From positions 65,991,442 through 66,055,441 of the forward strand of contig NC_133122.1 of the NCBI RefSeq assembly GCF_033568475.1: a DNA stretch of 64,000 nucleotides. Reading direction: 5' to 3'. The DNA is from Henckelia pumila (taxonomy: Eukaryota > Streptophyta > Magnoliopsida > Lamiales > Gesneriaceae). Each line of letters starts with the position of its first letter. Within the stretch, counting starts at the first letter, position 1. The translations under genes were made by a program, and so were the position numbers. Shown in pieces: positions 35,781 through 46,620 of the stretch. A model generated the notes under the pieces. That model did not search any database and had not been told where the DNA came from. It saw only the letters and a program-made list of their open reading frames with translations.

Positions 35781-36219
35781 TTGAGAATGGTTATTTTAGA
35801 TTTATGTGTACTTAGTTTTTGGATTAATTTAAGTACTAGGCCAATAGAAATATTTAAGTTAAGATTTAGAATTTATACAGAATTATTTGGGAGCTAAGAT
35901 ATACGGATTTTAAGACTTGATTGTTGAAATATTTTTGGTTATAGATCAACATCATTTGGATATTTTATTTTTTTTTCTTTTCCAATTATAGAAATGATTT
36001 TACAAACCGATCAATTGGAAGGTTATGGTTTTCAAATCTTCTAATACTTTAGCATGTCAATTCGAAAATTATGACCAAATATTCATGATTTTTTTTAAAA
36101 ATCAAGAATGGGAGATTATTAGGGCCATATTTAAGGAGGATTTGGGGCATCATTAAAACGTAAATCAAGGCCAATCAAATCAAGATTAATATCTTACCAT
36201 AGTAACCTATTTAGACATC

Positions 36220-36227
36220 TATATAAA
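36220..36227 (+). promoter_or_regulatory. TATA box upstream of the gypsy-1 coiled-coil ORF
   Basis: TATATAAA lies 85 bp before the ATG at 36312, inside the element and far from the LTR promoter. It resembles a plant gene promoter and may mean the ORF has its own transcription. Confidence 0.35.
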
Positions 36228-36311
36228 CCCATGAAATGAATGAAGGAGAGCACACCAAAGCAAAGTTTACACTCAAAATTTCGAAACCTCCATATATTTT
36301 TTTTTCAAAAA

Positions 36312-36764
36312 ATGTCGACTCTAGACAAAGTCGTTAGAAATCTAGAGCTCGAAAATGAGCAACTCAATAGTACTGTCATGAGTTTACTTCGTGACAAGGA
36401 TGAGTTGAAGGAGGCTAGGGAAAATTTTCAAAGAGAAGTGAGTCAACTCTCTTTTGACAAAAAATTTGCGGAGAAGCAACTCAAGGACTACAAGGAAGAA
36501 TTGCACGAGGCGCAAAAGTATGGACGCCAAATGTCGACAACTGTTGAAGCATGGTGTGACCATTATAAGGTCGCGAAGCAATTAAGAGAACAACTCCAAC
36601 AAGAATTTGATGCATACAGACAATCAACGGAAAATCATGTGCATCAGTTGGAGTATAATAGCCAAATCATGGCTGCTGAAGTCGTCAATCAACAAGGCCA
36701 AATCGAGCACTTGCAGCAATTAGTGAATGCTCAAGTTGTAGTAGCAAATGAAGAGCCAGTGTAA
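36312..36764 (+). CDS. Coiled-coil ORF of gypsy-1, upstream of gag
   Basis: An intact 150-residue ORF, unlike the broken gag after it. The sequence is an almost continuous heptad pattern (VVRNLELENEQLNSTVMSLL, then KQLKDYKEELHEAQK, VHQLEYNSQIMAAEV, QGQIEHLQQLV). No zinc knuckle or enzyme motif. Extra ORFs before gag are known in Ogre/TAT gypsy elements, but this element has chromovirus-like ends. It may be a captured host fragment or an element-specific protein. An in-frame upstream ATG at 36240 is possible but precedes an FFF-rich stretch; I prefer 36312. Confidence 0.6.
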   Translation: MSTLDKVVRNLELENEQLNSTVMSLLRDKDELKEARENFQREVSQLSFDKKFAEKQLKDYKEELHEAQKYGRQMSTTVEAWCDHYKVAKQLREQLQQEFDAYRQSTENHVHQLEYNSQIMAAEVVNQQGQIEHLQQLVNAQVVVANEEPV

Positions 36765-36957
36765 GCAGTAAGAGATGGAGAAGTTATAGATTAAAATGTC
36801 ATCGACGTTCTGTTTAGCTTCTTTGAATATTTTTTTTTCGTTTATCTTCGCTTGATTTGATTGTACTCAAATCTTCCCTTCCGATTTCTATTAATAAAAT
36901 TGAAATCTAATTTTCTAATCAAACAAAGAATCTTAAAAACATAAGGCTTTTTAGGAA

Positions 36958-37970
36958 ATGGCTGGGCGAATTCCGAGAAACAATCGTAATGCTTGCAGCA
37001 ACGAAAATAATGGAGAAGAGGGAAATCCACCACCACCCCAGGGTTTAGTTTGAACCACGCGGATTTGATGGCCATAGCAACAATAGTGGCAACAACGCTC
37101 CAAGGAATGGAGATGAATCAACCGCCACTGCCGCCACCACATGTACAACATGGGACGAAGTATTACCATGAGTCCCTTAGAAAGAATCGAGTGTCAATCT
37201 TTGATGGAAACCCTGACCCAGAAGTTGGTCAGAATTGGCTTAAGAACGTTGAGACTCAACTCCGACTACTTAAGATTCCAGAAGAACATAAGGTGGATGT
37301 CGTCACGCCATTCTTAGAGGATAAAGCAAGAAAATGGTGTCTAAGTTCCATTCATTAGGAACGTACTCTCCTACCATCATGGCAGACGAAGCCTTGAAGA
37401 TGCACCATTTCTAGAAAGGATTAAACAGCCGAATTCAATCTGCTCTTGCTGTTATCGAACCTAACCACCTTGATAAGATGATGGGAGCTACCATCAGGGC
37501 TGAGAATGACATGAAAAGGCGCAAGGATGGGAACAAACGACCTCAGCTTAATCAGTATCAACAAGGTCAATCAATAAAAAAGGTCAAGTATTCGGGAAAC
37601 TTAGCCCCTAGCAGCCAAACCCAAGGAACAAATTCGTTTCAGATAAGCAATGATGGAACCAAATGCAAAACTTGTGGCTTCATTCACACTGGGGAATGTC
37701 GTAGAAACACTGGAGCCTGTTCCGTTTTGGAAAGACGGACCACCGCATTGCTCAATGCCCTTTTTTTGAGATGAAGAATGGTCCAGTAGCATCCACAACT
37801 TTGAACAACACAGAGGAAAACAAGCCTAATACTCGAGTTTATGCTCTAACTCAAATGGATCCTGACAAGTCCAATGAAGTTGTAGCAGGTACCATTCTAA
37901 TCATACACCATGCACAATTGTGTGTTAAATTGATTTTGGTGCTACGCATTCAATTGTGTCCAAGGGATTG
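36958..37970 (+). pseudogene. Gypsy-1 gag with start of protease, broken
   Basis: Starts at ATG 36958 (MAGRIPRNNR), shifts frame before 37050, where VSIFDGNPDPEVGQNWLKNV matches the retrotransposon gag domain, then meets TAG at 37356-37358. Later frames hold a Cys-rich CKTCGFIHTGECRRNTGAC knuckle and, near 37830-37970, a protease beginning (ALTQMDPDKSNEVVAGTILI; FGATHSIVS in another frame). Everything after that is deleted: no RT, RNase H or integrase. Confidence 0.75.
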
Positions 37971-38166
37971 GTAAAGAATCTATGAACTAATCTGATATCT
38001 TAAAAGAATCATAAAGGTTAGCAACCCCTACATAGTTAACTTTAGAAAATCATATAGACTTCAAAACAGATCTGATTTAGCAAAGCATAGAGGAATTCTT
38101 GAAATACATTAGTTAGAGACCACGATTTAAGTTTCGAGGACGAAACTTCAAATAAGGAGGGTGGAA

Positions 38167-39883
38167 TGTAAAGATCAAAAAATTTACATGCACCAAGAGT
38201 TATGTAAGATTAATTATCTCAATTAATGTTGGCATTAACTCAAGAAGTTGGAAAACCAAAGGACAAACCATGAAACTCTCATTATCAATTATCATTATGG
38301 ACATGATTAAGAACTTTTATGACCATTAAGAGTGTCCTTTCACCTTCTACTAAACCTCACCTATAAATAGAGCTCAAGGTTGAAGGAATTGGATACACCA
38401 AACCCAAGCTTTGCTCTCTCCATATCTCACAAAATTTAGTATCTATAGTGGTCGAGACTCTGCCTAATTTTTGAATCTGGAGTAGCTTGTGTTCAAAGCA
38501 AGTAGTCGAGCAAGAGTGCTGTTGAAAGTCCTGATCGAGGTGTCATCCAATTTCAAGTTAGAGTTCTGACCAAAGATCCAATATACTTCAATTCTTGTGG
38601 GAATAAGGTAAGTGGGGTTTTGTTTCTTTAAGCCATCTTTGTTTCAATTCGATGGAAATCATTGAGTCTTGTTTCTATTGGACTCTTTTTGTTAATTTTG
38701 ATTCTCTAAGCATTATTCTAAGAAACTATCGAAATCTTTGTTTGGGCTTATTCTTGTTTGAAATCACCAAGTATCCGTTTCAAGTTTTGATCGTACACTG
38801 TTTGTTTTATGTCCTTTGATTCCGTATAAGTTTCGTTACACATGAATCCTTTGTTATGCTTCATTTTGAAGTACCTTATGATTCGTTATGCATTTTTTTG
38901 CTAAGCCTTTGTTCAGATCCATTCTGTTCTTTTCGTTCCAATTGATACCCATGTGATATGTTCGTTTGTGATGATTCTGATTTGAATAATGGCGCATTGG
39001 AAAAAGCCTGTGAGGAAAAAGGCCCTAGAGGGAGCCCATGCGTGGGAAAAGGCCCCAGAGGGAGCCCAAAACCAGTAAAAGCCCATGGTCATTATGATAA
39101 GATATGAATAAATATATTTTTAAAAGAATGATGTTCCTGTTTTGAAAACTTGATCGTACATTCCTCGTTTCATGTCCTTTGATTTCGTTTCATGTTTCGT
39201 TTTGTACAATTCCTCTTTTATGCAATGAGATCTTGAAATGCACTGTTAGGATTTAAATTAAGAAATGGTAAGGAAATTCCGAAAACATGATATGATAAGG
39301 CCCTGATGCGGTGGGTTATAATAACCGTTTAAGGCCTCGTCCCGTTAGAGGAGTAACAATTAGGGACTGATCAGTAACCAAGGATTAACGAGATGAATAA
39401 CAGTGCTATTTCTAAGTTATGCTTCAGTTATGATTTGTCTTGATGCTTTGTTTCGAATTCTGTTTGTCTTATATCTTGACTCCTGTTGCGACATGTTCTG
39501 TAACATGTCTTCTTTTGAATTCGTATCATGTATATATATTCGATATTTGTGTGTACGATTGGCCCCCACTTGCTGAGTGTTTCCCAAAACACTCACCCTT
39601 TTACTCTCCCTCCCCCGATAAGAATGAAGATGAGTTAGATGACGAAGAACAGAATATGTTCTGGGGTTGGTGATGACGGATCATTTCAAGTTGAAGAAAT
39701 ATTTTTACTTTAAATTTCAGTTTTGCTTCCGTATTGTCGCACTTGTGTTTTTCTATGTAAAAACAGTTATAGTTTATGAAATAGACTGGTTTTTGGCAAG
39801 ATTTGTACTACGAGGCTTGTTGTTTCAATGTTAAATTGTTAAACAACGCCGATGTCAACTAGGCCCATTTTCGGGACATGACA
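38167..39883 (+). repeat. Gypsy-1 3' LTR
   Basis: 1717 bp, highly similar to the 5' LTR with scattered substitutions. TATAAATA at 38362-38369. A 77-codon frame occurs at the same place in both LTRs (34765, 39440) but has no domain. Confidence 0.9.
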
Positions 39884-39888
39884 TGTGG

Positions 39889-40029
39889 TTAAAACAGAAG
39901 AACCACACAGTGAGTTCCATGTTGGAGAAAATTCACATCCAGCCGGAACCAGATCAAGAAGGAGTAATATACCAATACATCAAACTCCTTATGAAAAAAA
40001 TGTTTTAGACCCGATACATCCTTATGGGG
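39889..40029 (+). other. Pararetroviral segment between the two gypsy insertions
   Basis: Only 141 bp of the coat-protein ORF lie here, bounded by the TSD of gypsy-1 and the TSD of gypsy-2. Both insertions therefore hit the same viral ORF. Confidence 0.8.
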
Positions 40030-42496
40030 TGTAAGATCCGGAAAATCTTCAATTATTAATTTCTGGATTAGAGATTTAAATGCCGAATATGAGAAATATT
40101 AATTGGACTATTTATGGAAATTAAAGATTTAATTTTCGAGTTGAAAATATTTAATTTGAGAATTTACAGTTTTTGAGATTTAAATTCCGGAATTCTTAAA
40201 TTAAAAGATTGAAATATTCGATTTGAATATTTATGGAATTTGAGATTTAAATTCCAAGTTTCGTGAATTAAAGAGAATTGAATTCAGAGGTGAAACTCGC
40301 ACAGAAGGCAATTTGCAAATATCGCAATTTTAAGGCCGAAATGATTTAATTTTAATCCGAAAATATTTAATTTGAGAATTTTTAGAGTTTAGAATTAAAT
40401 TCTAATATTCTTAAATTAATAAGGATTGAAATTGGATTAAAAGATTGGCCAAGGACTAAATTGCAATTTCTAAAGAGTTCAGGGACTAAACTGCAAATAT
40501 GCAATATATATCTTAATTCCCACTTGACTTTCCTCCTAGTTCCAACGTGAGACAGCAGCCAAGGATGGGAAAACCAGAAGCAAACCCACGTTCTTTTCTT
40601 CATTTCAATCATCCGATTTTCGATATCCGTCTGTCAGAATTCCGATTTGAACATATATTCGCGATCACCACTTCGAGAGCTTAGTTTTGGTGTAAGTTTT
40701 ATGGAGCTCTATCATACTTTGAATTTTGATGTTATGATGGAATTTACTTATTTTTGGATATATATGTTCACGAGTTAGCAAATATTATGTATTCGAAGAC
40801 GGAACGGAAAAATACTGTTATTCGAATTTCTTATGAATTTTGGAATTACTAATTGAAATCCCTACTTGTGAAGGGCTGCTGGACGTGTATGTATAGGTTT
40901 ATTATGTTGAAAAATATGATGAGATTGGATAGTTGGATTGATATAGATAGAGTTTGGATTGCCGATTTTTAGCCGTTGTGCCGTCGATTCGCAAATCGTC
41001 AAGCCTTTGTTCTTGTAGATTGAATGAAGCATGATTGGAGTTGGTATTGCATTTGTTTGATTGTCAATAAATTCATTTCAGAATTGATTTGATATAATGC
41101 TCGCCGACTCGGGAATTCCGTTTCGAAATTGGAAAAGAAATGATCAAGTTTGAAGAAGTTGTGAAGCTACTGTCCTTGCCTTGAATTGTCAAGAATTGGA
41201 ATAGCTTTTGATATGTTGTTGTGAATGATGCTTCCAGCAACTTGAAGTAGTGTCAGACTCGACATTGACAGGTATAAATAGCAGCTATCCAGATTGGATA
41301 GAGCCCTCGAGATAGCTGCTAATCTCGAGTAAAATCACATACTTATTTGCTATTGTCTGGCTATGTGTTTTATGTGATTTAAATGACTTAGTTGCTTTGT
41401 TTGATTATTTGATTACATGTTCAAGATATGTTTTATAGCTTTTAATGCATACAGCTTATGTTGCATTCATCTTGAACCCCAGCCTGAAAAGCACATAGGG
41501 TTAAAAGCCTAGAGTGCATATGACGTTTGGCGAGGCATGGATTGCAGCCTTCGCTTTCAGAGCCAGAAGACTCTCTATAATTGCACCAAAGTCAGAGGAC
41601 TAAAATACTTGATGCCACCTCGATTGGGAGTGTCGGTGGTTTGATAGTTATTTTATTTCTCGGGATCCCAAAGAACCAAGATTTATTGATATCAGCTTTG
41701 CTAGCCTATCCTTCAAACATGAATTGCATTTATTTTTATAGCATTAGATGAGATGCTTTTTTTATTATATGTTTTGTTATTTATACTGGGATTTATTCTC
41801 ACCGGAGTTTTTCGGCTATTGCTATGTTTTGTATGTGTGCATTGCAATAGGTGGGGCAGGAGCTGGTCAGACTTGACATGGATAGCTCGAGATAGAGTCT
41901 TAGTATGTGGTGACTCGGGTTTTTAAGCAAGAGAACATGTATTATAGATGGTAGAACATGTGTTAGCTTGATTTACTTAGAAACATGTTGTACAATTTCA
42001 TGCTTTGGACTAGTATGTGATTTTGTAGTAATTGTAAAACTAGTCTACTATGTTGGAGACTTAGTATATATGTCTATACCTGTTTTGGAATTGTTATATC
42101 ATGCTTGTGGTATAGATTTGGCATGCAAATACCTCTATAGAGTTGGTTTTGACAGCAAAGAGTTTTGTTGTGTTTTCTGGAAAACCATGCTCGCTCGATC
42201 GGGTGATTATCACCGATCGAACGCAGCCCTTTATTTGCAAAACAGGGTAATCGAGTTTATGGCTCGCTCGATCGGTTGAAGTTTCCCGATCGAGCGAGGC
42301 CATAAATATTTGGAACCCGAGAGCAGGGTTATGAAGCCCGCTCGATCGGGTGTTTTTCACCGATCGAGCGAGGCACTGTTTATTTTAAAAAAAAAAAAAA
42401 TTTTACTTTGCTCTTGGTTTATTTATTTGATGCTTAATGAATGTTCATTGTTCATTAATTGCCCTAAGTTGAGATTAGCAACCCGAGGTCCCCACA
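40030..42496 (+). repeat. Gypsy-2 5' LTR
   Basis: 2467 bp, nearly identical to 46621-49100 apart from scattered substitutions and a short indel at about 41533 (the 3' copy has extra sequence attatagttgagt). Confidence 0.92.
42192..42370. repeat. Three GCTCGATCGG hairpins in the gypsy-2 LTR
   Basis: Inverted repeats at 42192-42223, 42261-42301 and 42339-42370 share the stem gctcgatcgg/ccgatcgagc with loops of 3-9 bases. The 3' LTR has the same three near 48793-48972, with some stem mismatches in the middle one. Confidence 0.85.
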
Positions 42497-42501
42497 ACAG
42501 G

Positions 42502-42513
42502 TGGTATCAGAGC
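42502..42513 (+). promoter_or_regulatory. Gypsy-2 primer-binding site
   Basis: TGGTATCAGAGC, a full match to the initiator tRNA-Met complement, 5 bp after the 5' LTR. Confidence 0.9.
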
Positions 42514-45500
42514 GTAAGATTTCTTGGATTAAGATAGAAGTTGAGCGGGGTAGATCGAGTCGCATGCATGTATTGTATTGCATAGATGAATGCATTACTT
42601 GATGTTATATGAATTGCATACGAGCATGATTTACTTTTCCAGAAATGCATGCTGTCTTGATTTAAGAATGACATGCTTCAATGTTTATGTGTTTACATGA
42701 TTATGTGAAAGCCTATAAGCATGTTTTATTTTAGGAAGCATGTTTTATTTCAGTATGCATGAATAAAATTGAGATTATAGCTTTGATACAGATTGTATTT
42801 TATATTCTCTGTGTTGTTTACAAGATTTTGTTTTAAATTTTGTAATATTATGCTTCGGGTGAAGTAAGCATCCCAGAATCTTAGAACCCCAGATTGAGCA
42901 GAATGGAATTCTTTGGGTGAGGTAAGCACCCAGATTAAATAGATCAGTATATCCCAGGTGCTGTAAGAACCTTTTAATGAGCAGAACAGTATACCATATA
43001 ACAGTGGATACTACATTAATATTGATGGAACTATTCCTACAATGATTTCAGACGTATAATCCATAATTTTGAATGGTACAGAAAATGCTATTGCATGTAT
43101 TAGTTGATTCAAATGGCTTGATAGATTGTTCGAGTTTTTGTTTAAATACTCAGCATGAACATAGAATTAAGCTAATTGTATATCAACTTCAAAATTAAGC
43201 ACAAGATGGTGGATTATTACAGAGAAATTTGTAGAAAGCAGAGATATGTTAATTTAGTGATAGATGTTGTGAACAGAATGTCAGTAATAGTTCCTTTTCG
43301 CAGCAGATAGAAAAGATAATACAGCAGAATATGTCTCGAAAGCAGAATATACCTAGCCAACAATATATGTTACTCTGACAATGTTCAGGCCATTATTGAA
43401 CTAGAAATAGATGTTTGAGTAACCAAAGAATTTTGTGTAAGCTATAGACAGGGCCAAGAGATAGTGACAGTCACAGTAAAGAATAACTGAGGTTTAAGAG
43501 CAACAGATGAAGAAATATGAAAGTTTTCCTCAATTGTTTGTAAACCGAGGCAGATTAGTCTAGTCAGAATGCCGAGTATGATTATGGTTCTTGCACTCAT
43601 TTTGGAGGGAGATATCCTAGCAGGGAGTGTAGTGGAATTTCAGACAGATGTCAAAGATGCAATCCAAGCAGATTAAGCGGCTAGTTAAATGAAGATCAAT
43701 ATCAGAGATATACAGTGGCTCAGATGAATATTGCACTTGGACAGAAAACTACAGGTACCATATGTATTTTTGTTTTGTTATTCCTAACCTGTGTTGTTGT
43801 TGATGCAGGATCTATATAGTGCAAGCTAAAAGTTTCAGTGAATAGAGAAATTGAACTACAGATTGAAAGAAAGCAGATTGATTATGATTGTGTTAGTACT
43901 TGGAATCTTGATTGATGTTTGCATGTTAGATAAATATGTATGAACCAGGTACAAAATAGCAGAAGTAGCATAAGATTGATTGCTAGAACTGAGTAAGCCA
44001 GATTAATCAGAGCAGAAAGTGCATATGAATATGATGTTATGCTATGGAATTTTGAATTCAGATTCTTGTTATTTTGGTATGTATTCAGTTTGAATACAGA
44101 AAAGTTCCAAAATAAGTATATTCTATGCACGAGTTGTGATGAGCATTAAACCAGCATTGGTAGGTATGCCAATGGTTTTAATTTCGGATATGTGTTAGCT
44201 AAGATTGTGAACTGTACCTTCAGTCGAAAATTGGAATTCATAGAGATTTGATCAGCGTAGGTATTGAATCTTGGTAGTCTAGGTTATATAGCTCAGATAA
44301 TGATAAGAAAATCAGTTACAGTTGAGTTTTTCTTTGATTATGCTGAAATTATTACATCAGATTAGAGATATAATTCTTGAATTATTGGATCATGATTGAC
44401 TCTTTTCTGCATAGAGTCTGTGTTGATTTACTCATTCTGAGTTATGCGATGCAAGTGAGTTGTTTTCACTTTGCAGAGTTTGTTATCCAGAAAATTTGAT
44501 TTTGGATGACCTTGATTGAGAGATTTTCTCAATCTTGATTTATGTTTTTTTTTATTTGAGAATTATGAATCCTTGATGAATTTTTCAGCGTATTCTAAAA
44601 TGACTCGTAACTGATAGATAAGTATAATATCATCCAGAATTTTTGGGTTGATAGTATGAAGTGTCAGCATGTTACGGAAACAGAAAAAGAAAAACAGCAC
44701 GTGAGCCTATGAATACTTGAATTCAAATTTCTGTGTTTTGGTTTGAATTTGCAGATAAATGAATAACAGATGAGTAAGAATTGCCTAAGCTGAGAGAATA
44801 AACACAAAAAGTAATACAAAAACAGTATGATTCAGTAGATAATGTCAGATTATGACATAAGTGAAGCCTCAAATCAGAATGAATAGTTGTTGTGCAAATA
44901 CTTATATGATTGTGCTAGATACTTCAGAAAAGAGATATCAGATTCTGAAGTAAATGCTCAATATTAAGTTCATTATCTATTCAATAGGCTTTATGTTAGA
45001 AGAAAAGAAAGCAGATGTGACAGAAATGATATGTTTTAGCGTCACAAAGTATAAAGAGTTTCAGTTGACTGAGTTGCGAAGCATTAACCAGATGGTCTCA
45101 ATAATCGGTTAGCAACTCCAGAATTGAAATAAGAGTGTATTTTACCAGCTTATGTTTGTGAAACTATCAAGATCAGTACGAATTGTGATACAGACTGTGA
45201 TAGTTAATTGCAGATTGCATAGATATGTTCTACAAGATGACCAGATAGTTGCTATGCAGGTCAGAATTATTTTGAAATGACATGGTAAGCCGAGCATGAT
45301 GGTTTCAGATTGAAAAATTTAGGTTTACTATTGAGTTTTGGTAGAGATTGTCAGAAATTCTGAATACTCTTAGATGTGAGAGTATAGCATATTGTCCTCA
45401 GCCTAATGGATAGTTAGATTATACTAACTAGATTTGGAGGATAAAATCAGATTTGACGGATAATCAGATTGGATTATCTAGATTGTAGCATATGTTCAGA

Positions 45501-46608
45501 ATTGTGGTGCAAGATTTAGGCATTACGTGATTATATTGATGATCAGCAGATATCAGATTGATATAGAAAAAGTTGTTTCAGAATCAGTAGCAGATAAAAG
45601 AGATATAATTGCTATTCTTTTGCGAGAATATATTTTAGCGGCCTCAGATATCAGGCTAGATTTAATCAGAAAGGTGATACAGAAAGCACAGATTGAGTCA
45701 GAAGATACGAAAAGCAGTAGAAACTCTACAGATTCAGAACGTCGATTGAGGTTTCAGATCTGGAAACGATAAGCAGAATGACAGTATAAATGTAAGACAT
45801 GATGTTTTGTCATGTCAGTATAGAGAAAGATTTAGTAAAGAAGAGAAAGTCATCATCAAAGTTGAATGACATTGTATGAGATTTCAGACCGAGTTAGTGT
45901 TTTCACTAACAACATTATTCTTCTTTGTTCGATCAGATTGATCAGCTATGTTCCAAGTGTTTAAGTAGAGAAAATATCAGTCAGATATTAGTTATGTACT
46001 TTAAACAGCAGAATTAAAGTGAGTAAGAGCCTGAGCTAATGCAAGCAGTCCGAATCAGAGTTTGATTGGAAACAGAGAAGCAATTCAGAAATAGATGTAA
46101 TTACAGCAGCTAAGAAAAGTACATGACAAGAAACACATAATGGATGAAAGAATGTAAGACTAGATCTGAAGCAGATAAAGAAGTGAAACAAAAGAATCAT
46201 AACTGTATGACTGAGGTAAGAATTGTTTTTATATTTCAGTCAGTTTATTATATTGAGGTATCAGATTAATGCAATGAGATTCTTATGAATAAGTTGAAGA
46301 ATATCAGCTAGAATTTTCTTTGAATCTCAATTCGTTAAAGCGAAAGTAGATATGATTTTGAAGTCCTTAGCAAAAGTGATCCAGACTTGGAATCAAGAAG
46401 AAGAACAGTTCAGATGTAAGTTACTGTTATGACTTCATAGCAAAGATTAAATATGATAGAAGAAGAGATCAGAAAGACGAATGAGTTAAGATATCAAAAA
46501 AGATATCTAGAGCTTATTCTAGCAATAAGTAGTACTTCAGATAGCTATATATATTACCAGATTTCGTAATGTGGATGAATGCGATTTCGAGGACGAAATC
46601 ATATCTTA
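42514..46608 (+). pseudogene. Gypsy-2 decayed gag-pol remnant
   Basis: About 4.1 kb full of stops. Traces: a Cys/His-rich gag knuckle-like stretch near 43580-43670 (YPSRECSGISDRCQRC) and an integrase block near 45370-45450 resembling the AYHPQTDGQ motif (AYCPQPNG then a stop). Many stops read TAG where CAG would fit, as expected of C-to-T decay of methylated DNA. Confidence 0.6.
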
Positions 46609-46620
46609 GTGGGGGAGAAT

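Larger units (their letters stand above)
33440..39883 (+). mobile_element. Gypsy-1: non-autonomous Ty3-type element, TSD TGTGG
   Basis: LTRs 33440-35208 and 38167-39883 begin TGTAAAGATC and end TGACA. The exact 5-bp duplication TGTGG flanks the element (33435-33439, 39884-39888). Primer site TGGTATCAGAG starts at 35215, and a purine tract ending ggagggtggaa precedes the 3' LTR. The ~3-kb interior has a coiled-coil ORF, a broken gag and only the start of protease; reverse transcriptase and integrase are missing. It must have moved with proteins from another element. Sequence ttcgaggacgaa before the purine tract is typical of Del/Tekay chromoviruses. Confidence 0.9.

Noticed and set aside
41968-42279. 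103-codon frame found again at 48572-48883
   Set aside because: Also duplicated by the LTR pair; it runs through the hairpin repeats and is not a gene.
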